A stretch of DNA of 64,000 bases from Alteromonas stellipolaris (GCF_001562115.1 NZ_CP013926.1:434001-498000), one strand, 5' to 3'. Shown: positions 29,894 to 39,436, counted from the stretch's first letter. Translations and numbers: made by a program. The notes: a model not told the origin generated them from the letters alone.

Positions 29894-32521
29894 ATGTTAC
29901 AGCCGTTATTACATTTACCCGCCGCCCAGCTTATTGAACCCGTTAACACCGCGATCGGCGAGAACAACCTTATCATAGGTGCACCGCCGGGCGCAGGTAA
30001 GTCGACGGTACTCCCACTTTCTCTATTAAGCGCGATACCACAGGGCAAAGTGTTGTTGATGCAGCCTCGCCGCGTAGTCGTAAGGAATTTGGCGAATTAC
30101 CTGGCAGGCATACTCAATGAAAACGTGGGCGACACAGTAGGTTACCGAATTAAAGGTGAAAGCAAAGTAGGAAAGAACACCCGCCTCGAACTCATTACCG
30201 AAGGTATACTCGCCAGAATGATTCAGTCAGACCCCGAACTTACTGGGGTATCGGCTATTGTATTTGATGAATTTCATGAGCGCAGTATTCATAGCGACTT
30301 CGGTTTAGCCTTAGCACTCGATGTGCAAGGGGGCTTGCGGGAAGATCTCCGCCTAGTGGTAATGTCAGCCACCCTTGATGTAGAGCCGCTGACTGCATTA
30401 ATGGGTAATCACGGGGCCGTGCCTGTAATTAACCTCAATGCAGAAGGGCGAACTTTCCCCGTTAATATGCATTACAGCAAAGATGTGCTCGCCCATGATG
30501 TGGTTAGCGCTACCGCTGAAATGACGACGCGAGTGTTTTCTCAGCATCAAGGTGATGTACTGGTCTTCTTGCCAGGAAGCGGGGCCATTCGAGGCGTAGC
30601 ACAACGACTCTCCGCGTTGGTAGATAAATATGATGTGGCATTGCACTCACTTTTTGGCGCGATGGGCAAAGACGCCCAACAAGCCGCTATCAACCCAGAC
30701 CCACAAGGGCGACGTAAGATTATTCTTGCCACCAATATTGCCGAAACTAGTTTAACCATAGAGGGGGTTAAGGTGGTGGTAGACAGCATGTGGGAGAACC
30801 AAGCGCAATATAATCCTTCCAGTGGCTTTACCCAGTTAATGCAGCAGCGTATATCCCGCGCTTCGGCTATTCAGCGCGCGGGGCGAGCAGGGCGAGTTAG
30901 CGAAGGTGATTGCTACCGGCTATGCAGCCAGAGCAGTTTTGAGCGTATGGCGCAACATAATGCCCCGCAGGTATTGCGAGAAGATGTGTCGTCCTTATTG
31001 CTAGATGCGCTGCAATGGGGCGCTACACCCTCATCGTTGGCAATGTTAACCCAGCCAAGCACTGCGCAGGTAAAGGTGGCTAGTCATAACTTAACCGCCA
31101 TTGATGCCCTTAGAGCCCTTGATGACAGCCAAATAATAACCCCTTATGGCCGAACACTGTCTAACATACCGTGTCATCCGAATTTGGCGAATTTATTAGT
31201 ACGCTGCGAGCAAGGTGTGCAAGGGGTAGCGCCAGCAATGCAAAGGAAACTTAAATGTGCTGCGCCCATCGTAGTGGCATTGGCCGAAAACCTAGGTGGG
31301 CAGTTTACACAAACTTATGTTATTGATGCGTTGTTGAATCTTGATGGTCAAACGCGCAAGCAGCTTCATCAGCAAGCATCTAAATATGCTAAATATGTTG
31401 GTGTTAACCAGAACGATTTGGACATTAACGGAATAGATGAAGACGCATTGGCGCTTTGTATTGCTATTGCCTTTCCTCAGCGGGTGGCGTTCTATCGCGG
31501 TCTAGCTTCTGACAAGGTTAGCGAAGGGCTAAATGGAAAACAAAAAGGACAAGGGGCTACACAAGGTAAATTTAAACAAAGCGGATATAAGCTCGCCAGT
31601 GGCAAGGGCGGTGAGTTAGAGCAGCATTCTTCCCCTCAGTGGTTGGCAGTTTTACATGGTCAGCAAACCGGAAATACGGTGAAATTCAGGTTAGCCCAGC
31701 CTATTGATGAAGCGCTGCTTCGCGCCGTGTTCCCAGATGAGTTTACTAATAAAAAACAAGTACGCTTTAACGTGGTAAAAAAGGCAATGGAAGCACGGGT
31801 GATTACCGGTTTTCATGCTATCGACTTAGCCAGTGAGCCTGTGTCAGGGCAAGAAAAGCAACAAGGTAATAGCTTTTGGAAAAAACAGACTGCTCATGCT
31901 TGGTTTGAATATTTAGAGAATATCCCAGTAAGTGAGTGGCCACTAACTTCTGGCGACTGGCAATGGTGGAATAGACTTAAATTGGCAGCCTCGTTTAATT
32001 TACCTCAGCCGCAAGCGTTCGATAAGCCAGACCCATGGCCACAGTCTTTGCCGGCATTAATGCACAGCGCAAAAGAGGCATTAATTGAGCCTTTAAGCCG
32101 ATGTGAATCTTTGACGAAACTACAAAAATTGCCATGGAAGAACACACTAAATAATGCACTGAGCTGGCCGCAACAAGATGCCCTAGCTTCATTATTACCA
32201 ACCCATATTGCTATACCCACAGGGCGAGATGCCACACTTGAGTATCGCGATAATGGTGACGTAGTGTTAGCAGTTAGAATGCAAGAGATGTATAGCCAAA
32301 CTGCTCCGCTTACGGTAGCCGGTGGCCAAATCAATATAGTGTATGAACTGCTGTCGCCAGCAGGACGCCCGCTTCAAACCACTCAAGATTTAGCAGGGTT
32401 TTGGACGGGGAGTTACTTAGCAATTCAAAAAGAAATGAAAGGGCGTTACCCCAAGCACTTTTGGCCGGATGAACCCGCTACCGCTAAACCCACTGCCAGA
32501 ACAAAGAAGGCAATGGGTTAA
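29894..32521 (+). CDS. hrpB: ATP-dependent helicase HrpB
   Basis: An 875-residue DEAH/RHA-type RNA helicase. Motifs in order: Walker A GAPPGAGKST, motif Ia QPRRVV, DEFHERS (Walker B), SAT, then the helicase C-terminal ATNIAETSLT and QRAGRAGR, and the HrpB-specific C-terminal half. In E. coli HrpB is non-essential; its substrate is poorly defined. The frame opens at TTG 29882 directly next to AGGT; the ATG at 29894 is preferred. Odd: a Gly/Lys/Gln-rich segment around 31530-31590 (EGLNGKQKGQGATQGKFKQ) interrupts the C-terminal region, similar in style to the insertion in the divergent thpR. Confidence 0.93.
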   Translation: MLQPLLHLPAAQLIEPVNTAIGENNLIIGAPPGAGKSTVLPLSLLSAIPQGKVLLMQPRRVVVRNLANYLAGILNENVGDTVGYRIKGESKVGKNTRLELITEGILARMIQSDPELTGVSAIVFDEFHERSIHSDFGLALALDVQGGLREDLRLVVMSATLDVEPLTALMGNHGAVPVINLNAEGRTFPVNMHYSKDVLAHDVVSATAEMTTRVFSQHQGDVLVFLPGSGAIRGVAQRLSALVDKYDVALHSLFGAMGKDAQQAAINPDPQGRRKIILATNIAETSLTIEGVKVVVDSMWENQAQYNPSSGFTQLMQQRISRASAIQRAGRAGRVSEGDCYRLCSQSSFERMAQHNAPQVLREDVSSLLLDALQWGATPSSLAMLTQPSTAQVKVASHNLTAIDALRALDDSQIITPYGRTLSNIPCHPNLANLLVRCEQGVQGVAPAMQRKLKCAAPIVVALAENLGGQFTQTYVIDALLNLDGQTRKQLHQQASKYAKYVGVNQNDLDINGIDEDALALCIAIAFPQRVAFYRGLASDKVSEGLNGKQKGQGATQGKFKQSGYKLASGKGGELEQHSSPQWLAVLHGQQTGNTVKFRLAQPIDEALLRAVFPDEFTNKKQVRFNVVKKAMEARVITGFHAIDLASEPVSGQEKQQGNSFWKKQTAHAWFEYLENIPVSEWPLTSGDWQWWNRLKLAASFNLPQPQAFDKPDPWPQSLPALMHSAKEALIEPLSRCESLTKLQKLPWKNTLNNALSWPQQDALASLLPTHIAIPTGRDATLEYRDNGDVVLAVRMQEMYSQTAPLTVAGGQINIVYELLSPAGRPLQTTQDLAGFWTGSYLAIQKEMKGRYPKHFWPDEPATAKPTARTKKAMG

Positions 32522-32549
32522 AGCAGTAAACTATTTCATCGAAATGGCA

Positions 32550-33776
32550 TTAGGCACTCTTATCGACTAAATCCAACGATTGCATGACATTTAGGCCAGG
32601 AAAGCCATCAGCAATCATATCGTTTGCAATTTGATAGTTTCGAATACCTTCACGGGTCGCAGGGCCAATGATCCCATCCGGGGTCCCAACATCGAAACCA
32701 CGATCGTTCAGTTTTTTCTGAAGACCAATAATATCGTTTCGGCTGTAAGCCGGTAAGTCAGGAAGGGGAGCAACAATACCGGATGCCCCTGAAATTCTAT
32801 CGGCTAACACGCCTACGGCAATGGCGTAAAACTCTGAATTATTCCAACGCATGATCACGCGAAAGTTTTGGTAACCCACAAAAGCTGGGCCGGCATGACC
32901 TGCAGGCACTACCACATACGCTTTGGTGTCGTCTTCACCCAACGGGCTTGCATCGGCTTGCCTCACGCCAAGTTCATTCCACTGAGCAATGGTACGGCGG
33001 TTTTTATACCCAGAGAGTTGATAGTCAAAATTTTCTGGAAGCTGCACTTCACGGCCCCAACGAAAACCTCGTTGCCAACCTAAACTCGCAAGAAAGTTGG
33101 CCGCAGAGGTTAGGGCATCTTCTTCACTGTTCCATAAGTTAATTTGACCGTCATTGTCGCCGTCTACCGCGTAGTGGGTATAAGCCGATGGCATAAATTG
33201 AGTATGACCCATGGCTCCAGCCCAAGAACCGACCATTTCTTCACGGGTAAGTGACTCACGCTCAAATAACTTCACTGCCACTAAAAGCTCTTGCGTGAAG
33301 TATTTACTTCTACGGGGATCGCAAGCGAGCGTGGCTAACGAATCGAGAACGGGCATTTTGCCTTTGTAATTACCAAAGTTAGTTTCAAGGCCCCAAAACG
33401 CTAGCAAATAGTGTGGCGGCACACCGTACTTGTCACTTAATTTGTGCAGCAAGTCTTTGTGCTTTTCGTACATTTCCTGGCCCTTGTTCGTGCGCCAATC
33501 GGTTACACGTTTGCTAAAATAGCCTGGAAAGGTTTGAACGAATTCTGGTTGGCTTCTATCAAGCTCAATAACACGTGCTTGGTATGCTAATGTGGGGAAA
33601 ATGGCATCAACAGTTTCTTGACTCACACCTTGCTCAAGTGCTTTGTTAGCAAGTTCAGCGGTACACATGGAAAACGCCTCATCGGCCATTGCAGAGGTGC
33701 TGCAAAGCCCTGAAAGCAGTGCCGACATCATTGATACTGCAGTAACCCACTGCTTCCCTTTACCCTTAAAACCCAT
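32550..33776 (-). CDS. Lytic murein transglycosylase, MltB family, with peptidoglycan-binding domain
   Basis: Cleaves peptidoglycan glycan strands to 1,6-anhydro products in the periplasm. A 408-residue protein with a cleavable signal (cut after AMA, residue 31), no lipobox, an SLT_2 catalytic domain (about 40-335) with the probable catalytic Glu131 in FWGLETNFGNYKG and the GAMGHTQFMPS motif, and a C-terminal PG_binding_1 domain (about 345-400, LQKKLNDRGFDVGTPDGIIGPATREGI). This soluble form with a PG-binding tail differs from E. coli MltB, which is a lipoprotein. The neighbouring mrcB makes peptidoglycan, a functional but not operonic association. Confidence 0.93.
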   Translation of the reverse strand: MGFKGKGKQWVTAVSMMSALLSGLCSTSAMADEAFSMCTAELANKALEQGVSQETVDAIFPTLAYQARVIELDRSQPEFVQTFPGYFSKRVTDWRTNKGQEMYEKHKDLLHKLSDKYGVPPHYLLAFWGLETNFGNYKGKMPVLDSLATLACDPRRSKYFTQELLVAVKLFERESLTREEMVGSWAGAMGHTQFMPSAYTHYAVDGDNDGQINLWNSEEDALTSAANFLASLGWQRGFRWGREVQLPENFDYQLSGYKNRRTIAQWNELGVRQADASPLGEDDTKAYVVVPAGHAGPAFVGYQNFRVIMRWNNSEFYAIAVGVLADRISGASGIVAPLPDLPAYSRNDIIGLQKKLNDRGFDVGTPDGIIGPATREGIRNYQIANDMIADGFPGLNVMQSLDLVDKSA

Positions 33777-33903
33777 AATTCAATTCCTGTATTGCGAGCA
33801 CACATGCTATCTCAATGTGACTGTAAAACGCGAGTATAATTCAATGATGCCCTAAGGTTTATGGCCGACAAGAGGCAATTACACGTAAACTTACCATGTG
33901 AAG

Positions 33904-34107
33904 TTATGCCGTTGGCGCTTGTTTTAGAATTTCAATGATTTCGCCATCATTATTTAATTCAGCAAGCTCGATTAAATATCCTTTTTGGAGTTCATCTAAC
34001 GAACGCCCTTCCAGTAACTCTTTCACTCTGTCCGTTTCTCCCGCTACGATAGCCGATTGTAACCCTTCCATATTGGCAATAGAACTCGCCCTGTTTTCAG
34101 ATGTCAT
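33904..34107 (-). CDS. Small helical protein, ankyrin-like, unknown function
   Basis: A 67-residue, acidic, probably cytosolic protein. The sequence reads as two to three short helices (LQSAIVAGETDRVKELLEG, KGYLIELAELNNDGEIIEIL) resembling one and a half ankyrin-type repeats. The ATG at 34107 has GAGGA seven bases upstream; an upstream in-frame extension to 34155 lacks support. It lies 127 bases upstream of the transglycosylase gene on the same strand and may share its promoter region. Not a recognised family. Confidence 0.6.
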   Translation of the reverse strand: MTSENRASSIANMEGLQSAIVAGETDRVKELLEGRSLDELQKGYLIELAELNNDGEIIEILKQAPTA

Positions 34108-34333
34108 AATTTTTCCTCGAGTGTAAGCATTCAACATTACTACGGGTGGCATCATTGAAACGATTGATTTTAACGTGGTGCTATTTTTGTAGTTGTTGCC
34201 GAGGGGGAGCAGTGGTAGTGTTCGCTAACTTCAGAGTGTGCAGCACGCAGATGTTGATATGCTGCTACAAAATTCTTCAGCATTCGCTGGAAATTATGTG
34301 TAGAAAACTGCACAATTTTTTCAGCTTCATATC

Positions 34334-36679
34334 ATGGCATTCTCAGTGGCAAAAAAAGTGGCAAAAAAACAGACTAAAGCAGCATCTAAACCTAAATCTT
34401 TTTCAATAATGAAACTCTTCTTACGCGTGTTTTTGATAGGCGTAGTGGTACTGGGAGCCTATGCTTTTTATTTAGATGCGCAGATTAAACATGAATTTTC
34501 AGGCAACAAATGGGAAGTCCCCGCACAGATTTTTGCCCGTCCTTTAGCGCTTAGTAAAGGGCAAGAAATTACCCCCACAGAAGTGATTGATGAATTAACC
34601 TTGTTGGGATACCGCAAAGTTAATGAAGCAGATAGTAGCGGTGAATACAGTTATCGAAATGGTATCTTAAATATTCAGCGCCGGGCTTTTCACTTCCCAG
34701 AAGGAGCGGAAGGACTTCGTCATATAGAGATTACGTGGCAAGGCAGTCGAATTAGCCTAATTCAGGATAGAACCCAAACTCGTCCTTTTGGCACTATCAA
34801 GCTTGAACCATGGTTAGTTACGCGCATGGTAAGTGGTAGTCAGGAAGACAGAATGTTGGTCACACTGGACACTATTCCCGACATGCTGCCAAAAGCGCTA
34901 ACCTTGGTTGAAGATCGCAACTTTTATAATCACCATGGTGTGGCGCCTTTATCCATATTGCGGGCGCTGTTAGCTAATATTGCGGCGGGCAGAACCGTAC
35001 AAGGTGGCAGCACGCTTACCCAGCAATTAGTCAAAAATATGTTTCTAACTCGCGAGCGCTCAATTGTGCGTAAAGCGAAAGAAGCCATTATGGCCGTGAT
35101 CATAGATGCCAGATATTCTAAGTCGGAAATCATTCAAGCTTACTTAAACGAAGTCTTCTTGGGGCAAAATGGTGACATGGCGGTGCACGGTTTCGGGCTG
35201 GCGAGTTATTTCTATTTCGACCGGCCAGCGAATGAATTGAGCACAACTGAAATTGCTACGCTTGTGGCTATTATAAAAGGCCCTTCTTATTATAATCCAC
35301 GTAAACATCCCGAGCGTGTTAAAGAGCGCCGAGACTTGGTGTTGCGTATGCTATTTGACGAAAATGAAATCGACCGCAGCCAGTATGAGCGGGCGATAAA
35401 TATGCCGTTAGGTTTGGCTAGTGGCGCGAGTTTAGCCAGCGGCAAACACCCTGCATTTATGGAGCAGGTGCGACGAGAGCTTGCAGATATTCTAGCCGAC
35501 TCAAGCTTGCGTGACTCGGGTGTAAAAGTGTTTACCACCTTAGATATCGTGGCCCAGCGCAGGGCTGAAAAAGCCCTCTCGGGTACGATTTCAAGTTTAC
35601 AAGCGAATAGAAAAAATCCTCTTCAAGGCGCGATGGTTGTCACCGACAGTGCGAAAGGCGAAGTGCGAGCGATAGTGGGTGGTAAAGATTATTCATTTAA
35701 AGGGTTTAACCGAGCGTTGGGAGCCAAGCGTCCAATCGGTTCATTGATTAAACCTGCGGTGTATTTATCGGCCCTTGAAGACCCAACTCGATTTAATTTA
35801 GCCACGCCTCTGGAAGATCAGCCTATAACGCTAGAAAGCCGCAATGGGCAGCAATGGTCTCCGTTAAATTACGATAAAGAATTTAGAGGACAGGTGCCGC
35901 TTATTCAAGGATTGGTTGAATCTTTGAATGTGCCTACTGTTAATTTAGGCATGCAAGTGGGGCTTGATGTTATTGCTGACACTATTGCGCGACTAGGCGT
36001 TACCTCTCAGGTTAATTTGGTGCCTTCACTTACGTTAGGGGCAGTTGAATTGACGCCGTTTGTTACTAACCAGATGTACCAAACGCTATCAAACGGTGGG
36101 CGTTATGTGCCGTTACATACGGTAAGTTCAGTTGTCACTGCTGACAATGCGCTGCTGTGGAAAAAAGCTGAATTCTACGCCCAGCGAACCGATGAAGCCG
36201 CTACTTACCTACTAAATTACGCCTTGTATAAAGTCACTGTAGAAGGGACGGCAAAACAAGTCGGCGCGAACTTTGGTAACGTGAATATGGCAGGTAAAAC
36301 CGGTACTACCGATGATTACCGTGATAGTTGGTTTAGCGGCTTTGATCGTAACAATGTGGTTACTGTGTGGGTAGGAAACGATGATAACCTGCCAGTAAAT
36401 TTAACCGGTGCTAGTGGTGCATTACCTGTCTTTATTAATTATATGAAGTCTCAGTCACCTAAGTCTTTATCTCGCCGCTTTCCTGAAGGATTGGGTATTG
36501 CGCACTTTGATGCCAAGACCGGTGCGGTTGTGATTGCCGGATGTACGGGCAGCATGAGTGTACCTGCTATTCTAGATGTATTGCCGCCTGCGCAACAAGA
36601 TTGTTCTGGTAAAGCGGTGAAGCCTGATGGAGAAAAAGAGGGCGAAAAGAAAAGCTGGTGGGAAAGAATATTTGGATAA
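34334..36679 (+). CDS. mrcB: Penicillin-binding protein 1B, bifunctional class A PBP
   Basis: Polymerises and cross-links peptidoglycan at the inner membrane. The 781-residue protein has a short basic cytosolic tail, one TM (about 27-46), a UB2H domain (about 60-148, docking site for LpoB-type activators), a GT51 domain with catalytic Glu193 (VEDRNFYNHHGV) and QGGSTLTQQLVKN, and a transpeptidase with Ser470 (GSLIK), SLN and KTGTT motifs. The start ATG lacks a clear ribosome site; Met26 is an alternative but would remove the cytosolic tail. A hairpin terminator follows. No LpoB-like gene is visible nearby. Confidence 0.95.
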   Translation: MAFSVAKKVAKKQTKAASKPKSFSIMKLFLRVFLIGVVVLGAYAFYLDAQIKHEFSGNKWEVPAQIFARPLALSKGQEITPTEVIDELTLLGYRKVNEADSSGEYSYRNGILNIQRRAFHFPEGAEGLRHIEITWQGSRISLIQDRTQTRPFGTIKLEPWLVTRMVSGSQEDRMLVTLDTIPDMLPKALTLVEDRNFYNHHGVAPLSILRALLANIAAGRTVQGGSTLTQQLVKNMFLTRERSIVRKAKEAIMAVIIDARYSKSEIIQAYLNEVFLGQNGDMAVHGFGLASYFYFDRPANELSTTEIATLVAIIKGPSYYNPRKHPERVKERRDLVLRMLFDENEIDRSQYERAINMPLGLASGASLASGKHPAFMEQVRRELADILADSSLRDSGVKVFTTLDIVAQRRAEKALSGTISSLQANRKNPLQGAMVVTDSAKGEVRAIVGGKDYSFKGFNRALGAKRPIGSLIKPAVYLSALEDPTRFNLATPLEDQPITLESRNGQQWSPLNYDKEFRGQVPLIQGLVESLNVPTVNLGMQVGLDVIADTIARLGVTSQVNLVPSLTLGAVELTPFVTNQMYQTLSNGGRYVPLHTVSSVVTADNALLWKKAEFYAQRTDEAATYLLNYALYKVTVEGTAKQVGANFGNVNMAGKTGTTDDYRDSWFSGFDRNNVVTVWVGNDDNLPVNLTGASGALPVFINYMKSQSPKSLSRRFPEGLGIAHFDAKTGAVVIAGCTGSMSVPAILDVLPPAQQDCSGKAVKPDGEKEGEKKSWWERIFG

Positions 36680-36690
36680 AAAAACAGGTA

Positions 36691-36730
36691 GGCAGTAAAA
36701 AGCATCCAACTCAATATGCTTTTTATTGCC
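36691..36730. terminator. Convergent terminator after mrcB
   Basis: A 15-pair stem GGCAGTAAAAAGCAT/ATGCTTTTTATTGCC with one G-T pair and a ten-base loop. Its T-run is inside the stem, so it may work in both directions for mrcB and the small-protein operon. Confidence 0.75.
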
Positions 36731-36773
36731 TCCTGCAAAGCCCCAGGGAGTAGGCTAAACTTTAAAATTGGGT

Positions 36774-36881
36774 CTAAAACTGGTCTAGCATGTAACGCGC
36801 TGTTGAAAACACTACAGCGCTAAGTGCAAATGCTGCTACGGGTGCTAAGACCAACATAAATAAAGCGCTCGCGGTTAGCAT
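36774..36881 (-). CDS. 35-residue predicted single-TM small membrane protein
   Basis: Reading frame of 36 codons including stop: it starts MLTASALFMLVLAPVAAFAL and ends STARYMLDQF. About 22 residues form one hydrophobic helix, followed by a short polar tail. The ATG is seven bases after a near-perfect AAGGAGG, which overlaps the stop codon of the preceding exported-protein gene (gap of ten bases), so it is probably translated by coupling as the second gene of a two-gene unit. The family is unknown. The strength of the ribosome site and the clean hydrophobic profile are the main reasons for calling it real. Confidence 0.7.
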   Translation of the reverse strand: MLTASALFMLVLAPVAAFALSAVVFSTARYMLDQF

Positions 36882-36891
36882 ACCTGCCTCC

Positions 36892-37185
36892 TTACGCGTC
36901 GTTATCGTTTTGAAACTCGTCACTTTTCATTGGCGTAATCGTAATATCTGCAATTGCAACTAACGTGCTTGCTTCTGCCGCATCCGGTTCAAAAGTATGA
37001 CTGTCCGTTAATACGTCGTAAGTGATACCTATCGTCATATCTTGTTTTACCTCAGCCATTGCATTAGCCACTAAATAATCGGTTTGCGAAATTAAGTTAC
37101 TTGTTGGTTCATCAGCCATCACTGTGGTGGCAGTAAATGCAGTACTTAGAATCAGCGCAGTAAGTAATTTTTTGTTAGTAAACAT
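36892..37185 (-). CDS. Small exported protein of unknown function
   Basis: A 97-residue protein with a clear signal peptide (MFTNKKLLTALILSTAF..., probable cut after VMA at 24). The mature 73 residues are acidic: a helix-prone part (NLISQTDYLVANAMAEVKQDM) followed by strand-prone sequence ending EFQNDNDA. No cysteines or lipobox. AGGAGA lies six bases before the ATG. It is the first gene of a tight pair with the 35-codon membrane protein gene. No family recognised. Confidence 0.72.
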   Translation of the reverse strand: MFTNKKLLTALILSTAFTATTVMADEPTSNLISQTDYLVANAMAEVKQDMTIGITYDVLTDSHTFEPDAAEASTLVAIADITITPMKSDEFQNDNDA

Positions 37186-37555
37186 GGTTCATCTCCTATG
37201 AATAAAAGTTAGTCACTGCACTAAATCGGACTGCTTGGCAGTTATTTATTAAGTCGTTATCAATTAACAATTAGTTTATAGCGAGGGTTGTGCCATCTTT
37301 TAATAATGCATTAACCGATTGATTTTTATGTCCTTTTATTTTTAATGATTTTCAGGTAGGTCGTCAAAATAAATGAAATAACTAATATTTGGTTATTTTG
37401 TAAATATGTTTTGGTCAAAATGACTAACGTTGGGCTAGTGGGAAATGAAAAGTAACGTGGGAAGTAGTAAATCAAATAATATGAACAAGCTAAGTAGTTT
37501 ACTAGTGGGCGAAATAAGCTTAAGGAGCGGTGACTCTGCTCCTTAAGCAAACTAT
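37186..37555. other. AT-rich intergenic region, 370 bases
   Basis: Upstream region of the small-protein operon and downstream region of the DUF808 gene, both on the minus strand. A 74-codon frame (37326-37550) exists but has no ribosome site and an atypical composition, so it is not called. Only the hairpin at 37518-37548 is clear. Confidence 0.5.
37518..37548 (-). terminator. Probable terminator of the DUF808 gene
   Basis: Perfect 11-pair stem GCTTAAGGAGC/GCTCCTTAAGC with a nine-base loop, eight bases past the stop codon. The following minus-strand tail (TTATTTC) is only moderately T-rich. Confidence 0.65.
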
Positions 37556-38473
37556 TTAGTTTTTACGTAAGCGAGAAACCAAGGTGAAGGTGACTGCTAA
37601 AATAGCGCCTGCTATTAGGCCCGCAAGCCCATCAGCAATGATAGCCATTACCGTGAAGATAGATGGCGCGAGTTCGCTGAACCACACTGCCGCGTGATGC
37701 AGAAAACCAATATTGTGGGTAAGAATGCCGCCGCCCACCAAAAACATGGCAATAGTGCCGACTACCGCAAGGGTTTTCATTAAAATAGGCGCAGCAATTA
37801 ATAGTGCGCGGCCCAAGAAGCGTTGAAGGCTATTCATGGTGCCCGTGAGTGATTTACGCAGTAAATACAGCCCCACATCATCCATCTTAACAATACCAGC
37901 AACCAGCCCATAAACTCCTAATGTAATGGCAATACTAAGGGCCACCAATACACCTACTTGGGTGGTAAAAGTCGCATCTGTTACACTACCTAGCGCAATA
38001 ACAATAATTTCCGCAGAAAGAATGAAGTCAGTACGAATGGCGCCTTTAATCTTCTCTTTTTCAAACGCGACCATATCTACTTTTTCATCAGCTAAGGCGT
38101 TTATTCTCGCTTCACGTTCTGCTGACTCATCATCATGAGGTAAGTATTTATGAAGCAGCTTTTCAGCCCCTTCAAAGCACAAATACAGCCCACCGAGCAC
38201 AAGAAGTACGGTGATCAACGAAGGCACAAAAGCGCTAATAAGCAAAGCGGCAGGAACCAAGATTACTTTGTTCAGCAATGAGCCTTTTGCCACGGCCCAC
38301 ACAACGGGTAATTCTCTGTCTGCTTTCACCCCCTGTACTTGGTTAGCGTTAAGCGCCAAATCATCACCCAAAACACCAGCAGTTTTCTTTGCTGCCACTT
38401 TCGACATAACAGCAATGTCATCCATTAATGTCGCGATATCATCGAGAAGGGCTAATAAGTTCGCAGCGGCCAC
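37556..38473 (-). CDS. DUF808 (YedI-like) inner membrane protein
   Basis: A 305-residue protein of the DUF808 family, recognised from NLLALLDDIATLMDDIAVMSKVAAKKTAGVLGDDLALNA split motifs at the N-terminus (LLALLDDIATLMDD, KKTAGVLGDDLALNA) and HKYLPHDDE in the middle. Four to six TM segments follow (about 65-95, 150-200, 225-300). The role of the family is unknown. The start is GTG with AAGGAA six bases upstream. Divergent from the AraC regulator gene 171 bases away. Confidence 0.88.
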   Translation of the reverse strand: MAAANLLALLDDIATLMDDIAVMSKVAAKKTAGVLGDDLALNANQVQGVKADRELPVVWAVAKGSLLNKVILVPAALLISAFVPSLITVLLVLGGLYLCFEGAEKLLHKYLPHDDESAEREARINALADEKVDMVAFEKEKIKGAIRTDFILSAEIIVIALGSVTDATFTTQVGVLVALSIAITLGVYGLVAGIVKMDDVGLYLLRKSLTGTMNSLQRFLGRALLIAAPILMKTLAVVGTIAMFLVGGGILTHNIGFLHHAAVWFSELAPSIFTVMAIIADGLAGLIAGAILAVTFTLVSRLRKN

Positions 38474-38644
38474 ATCACATTCCTTTAAAAAGCCAAAAAT
38501 GCAGCATACGTTGCACTGTCATAGCTTGGCAATGTTAAGGTATAAAAAGTATTCGCAAATTTTTAATACATTGAGTTTTTCTGCCCTAGTTACTTTTAAA
38601 CGTGGCTCGTAAGCTTAAAACGCTATGTATGACTGTGAGGTAAC

Positions 38645-39436
38645 GTGAAGCCGTCATTATCTATTCGTTCCTATACCCGCACTATGTGCAAGCATGCTCA
38701 TGACTATTACCAGTTAGTATTGCCACTTAACGGACATATTGATATTGCGCTTGATACTTTCAGTGGGAGCGTAGGAGTAGGAGAGGGGATTTGTATAGCA
38801 CCTGGGTTCATACATGGTTTTACTGCTGATGAGCAGGCGAAATTTATTGTAGCGGATTTACACACAGTGCCGAGTAATATTGCAGATGGTTATAGATCAG
38901 CTGAATGCTCTTCACCCGCTAACGGCTCTCTGCCAGCTAACGGCTCCTTATTGACTGGCGGCGCTCCCACTTTTCGAATAAGCACACCCATGCAGGCGTT
39001 TTTAGCGTACGTGGAAGTGCAGCTAACGCATCATATAAGTGATGATGAAAATGACGCCATGATAAGATTGTTCTCGACTCTTCTAGCCCAGCAGCAACGT
39101 GGTGTTGTCACTGATAAGCGTATTACTCCCGTGCTTTCTTGCATTCACCAAGATGTCGCTTATCCTCACACCATAGCGTCGCTTGCTAATATTGCCTGTG
39201 TGGGAGCAACACAATTTAAAAAGCGCTTCATAGCAAGTACGGGGATAGGGCTAAGGGAATACCTGATTAAAGTGCGTATGGAAAAAGCACGGGCCTTACT
39301 GAGCAACACAGATATGCCTATTATTGCGGTGGCTGTAAACGTGGGGTATGACGATGTGTCGGCGTTTACCCGTCGGTTTAAACAACATGTGGGCATGCCG
39401 CCTACACACTTCAAACGAAGATTGCCACTAAGATAG
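38645..39436 (+). CDS. AraC-family transcriptional regulator
   Basis: A 263-residue DNA-binding protein: an N-terminal cupin-like sensor domain (about 1-90), a linker, and two helix-turn-helix motifs in the C-terminal ~100 residues (IASLANIACVGATQFKKRF and MPIIAVAVNVGYDDVSAFTRRFKQHVGMPP). Start GTG, six bases after GAGGT. The linker holds a tandem six-residue repeat, PANGSL twice, encoded by an 18-base DNA repeat at 38918-38946. The EamA exporter gene follows 200 bases downstream on the same strand and is the most likely target; AraC regulators next to DMT exporters commonly control them. Confidence 0.9.
   Translation: MKPSLSIRSYTRTMCKHAHDYYQLVLPLNGHIDIALDTFSGSVGVGEGICIAPGFIHGFTADEQAKFIVADLHTVPSNIADGYRSAECSSPANGSLPANGSLLTGGAPTFRISTPMQAFLAYVEVQLTHHISDDENDAMIRLFSTLLAQQQRGVVTDKRITPVLSCIHQDVAYPHTIASLANIACVGATQFKKRFIASTGIGLREYLIKVRMEKARALLSNTDMPIIAVAVNVGYDDVSAFTRRFKQHVGMPPTHFKRRLPLR

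Noticed and set aside
37326..37550. 74-codon open frame on the minus strand
   Set aside because: No ribosome binding site, atypical residue composition, AT-rich intergenic setting and overlap with the hairpin at 37518-37548.
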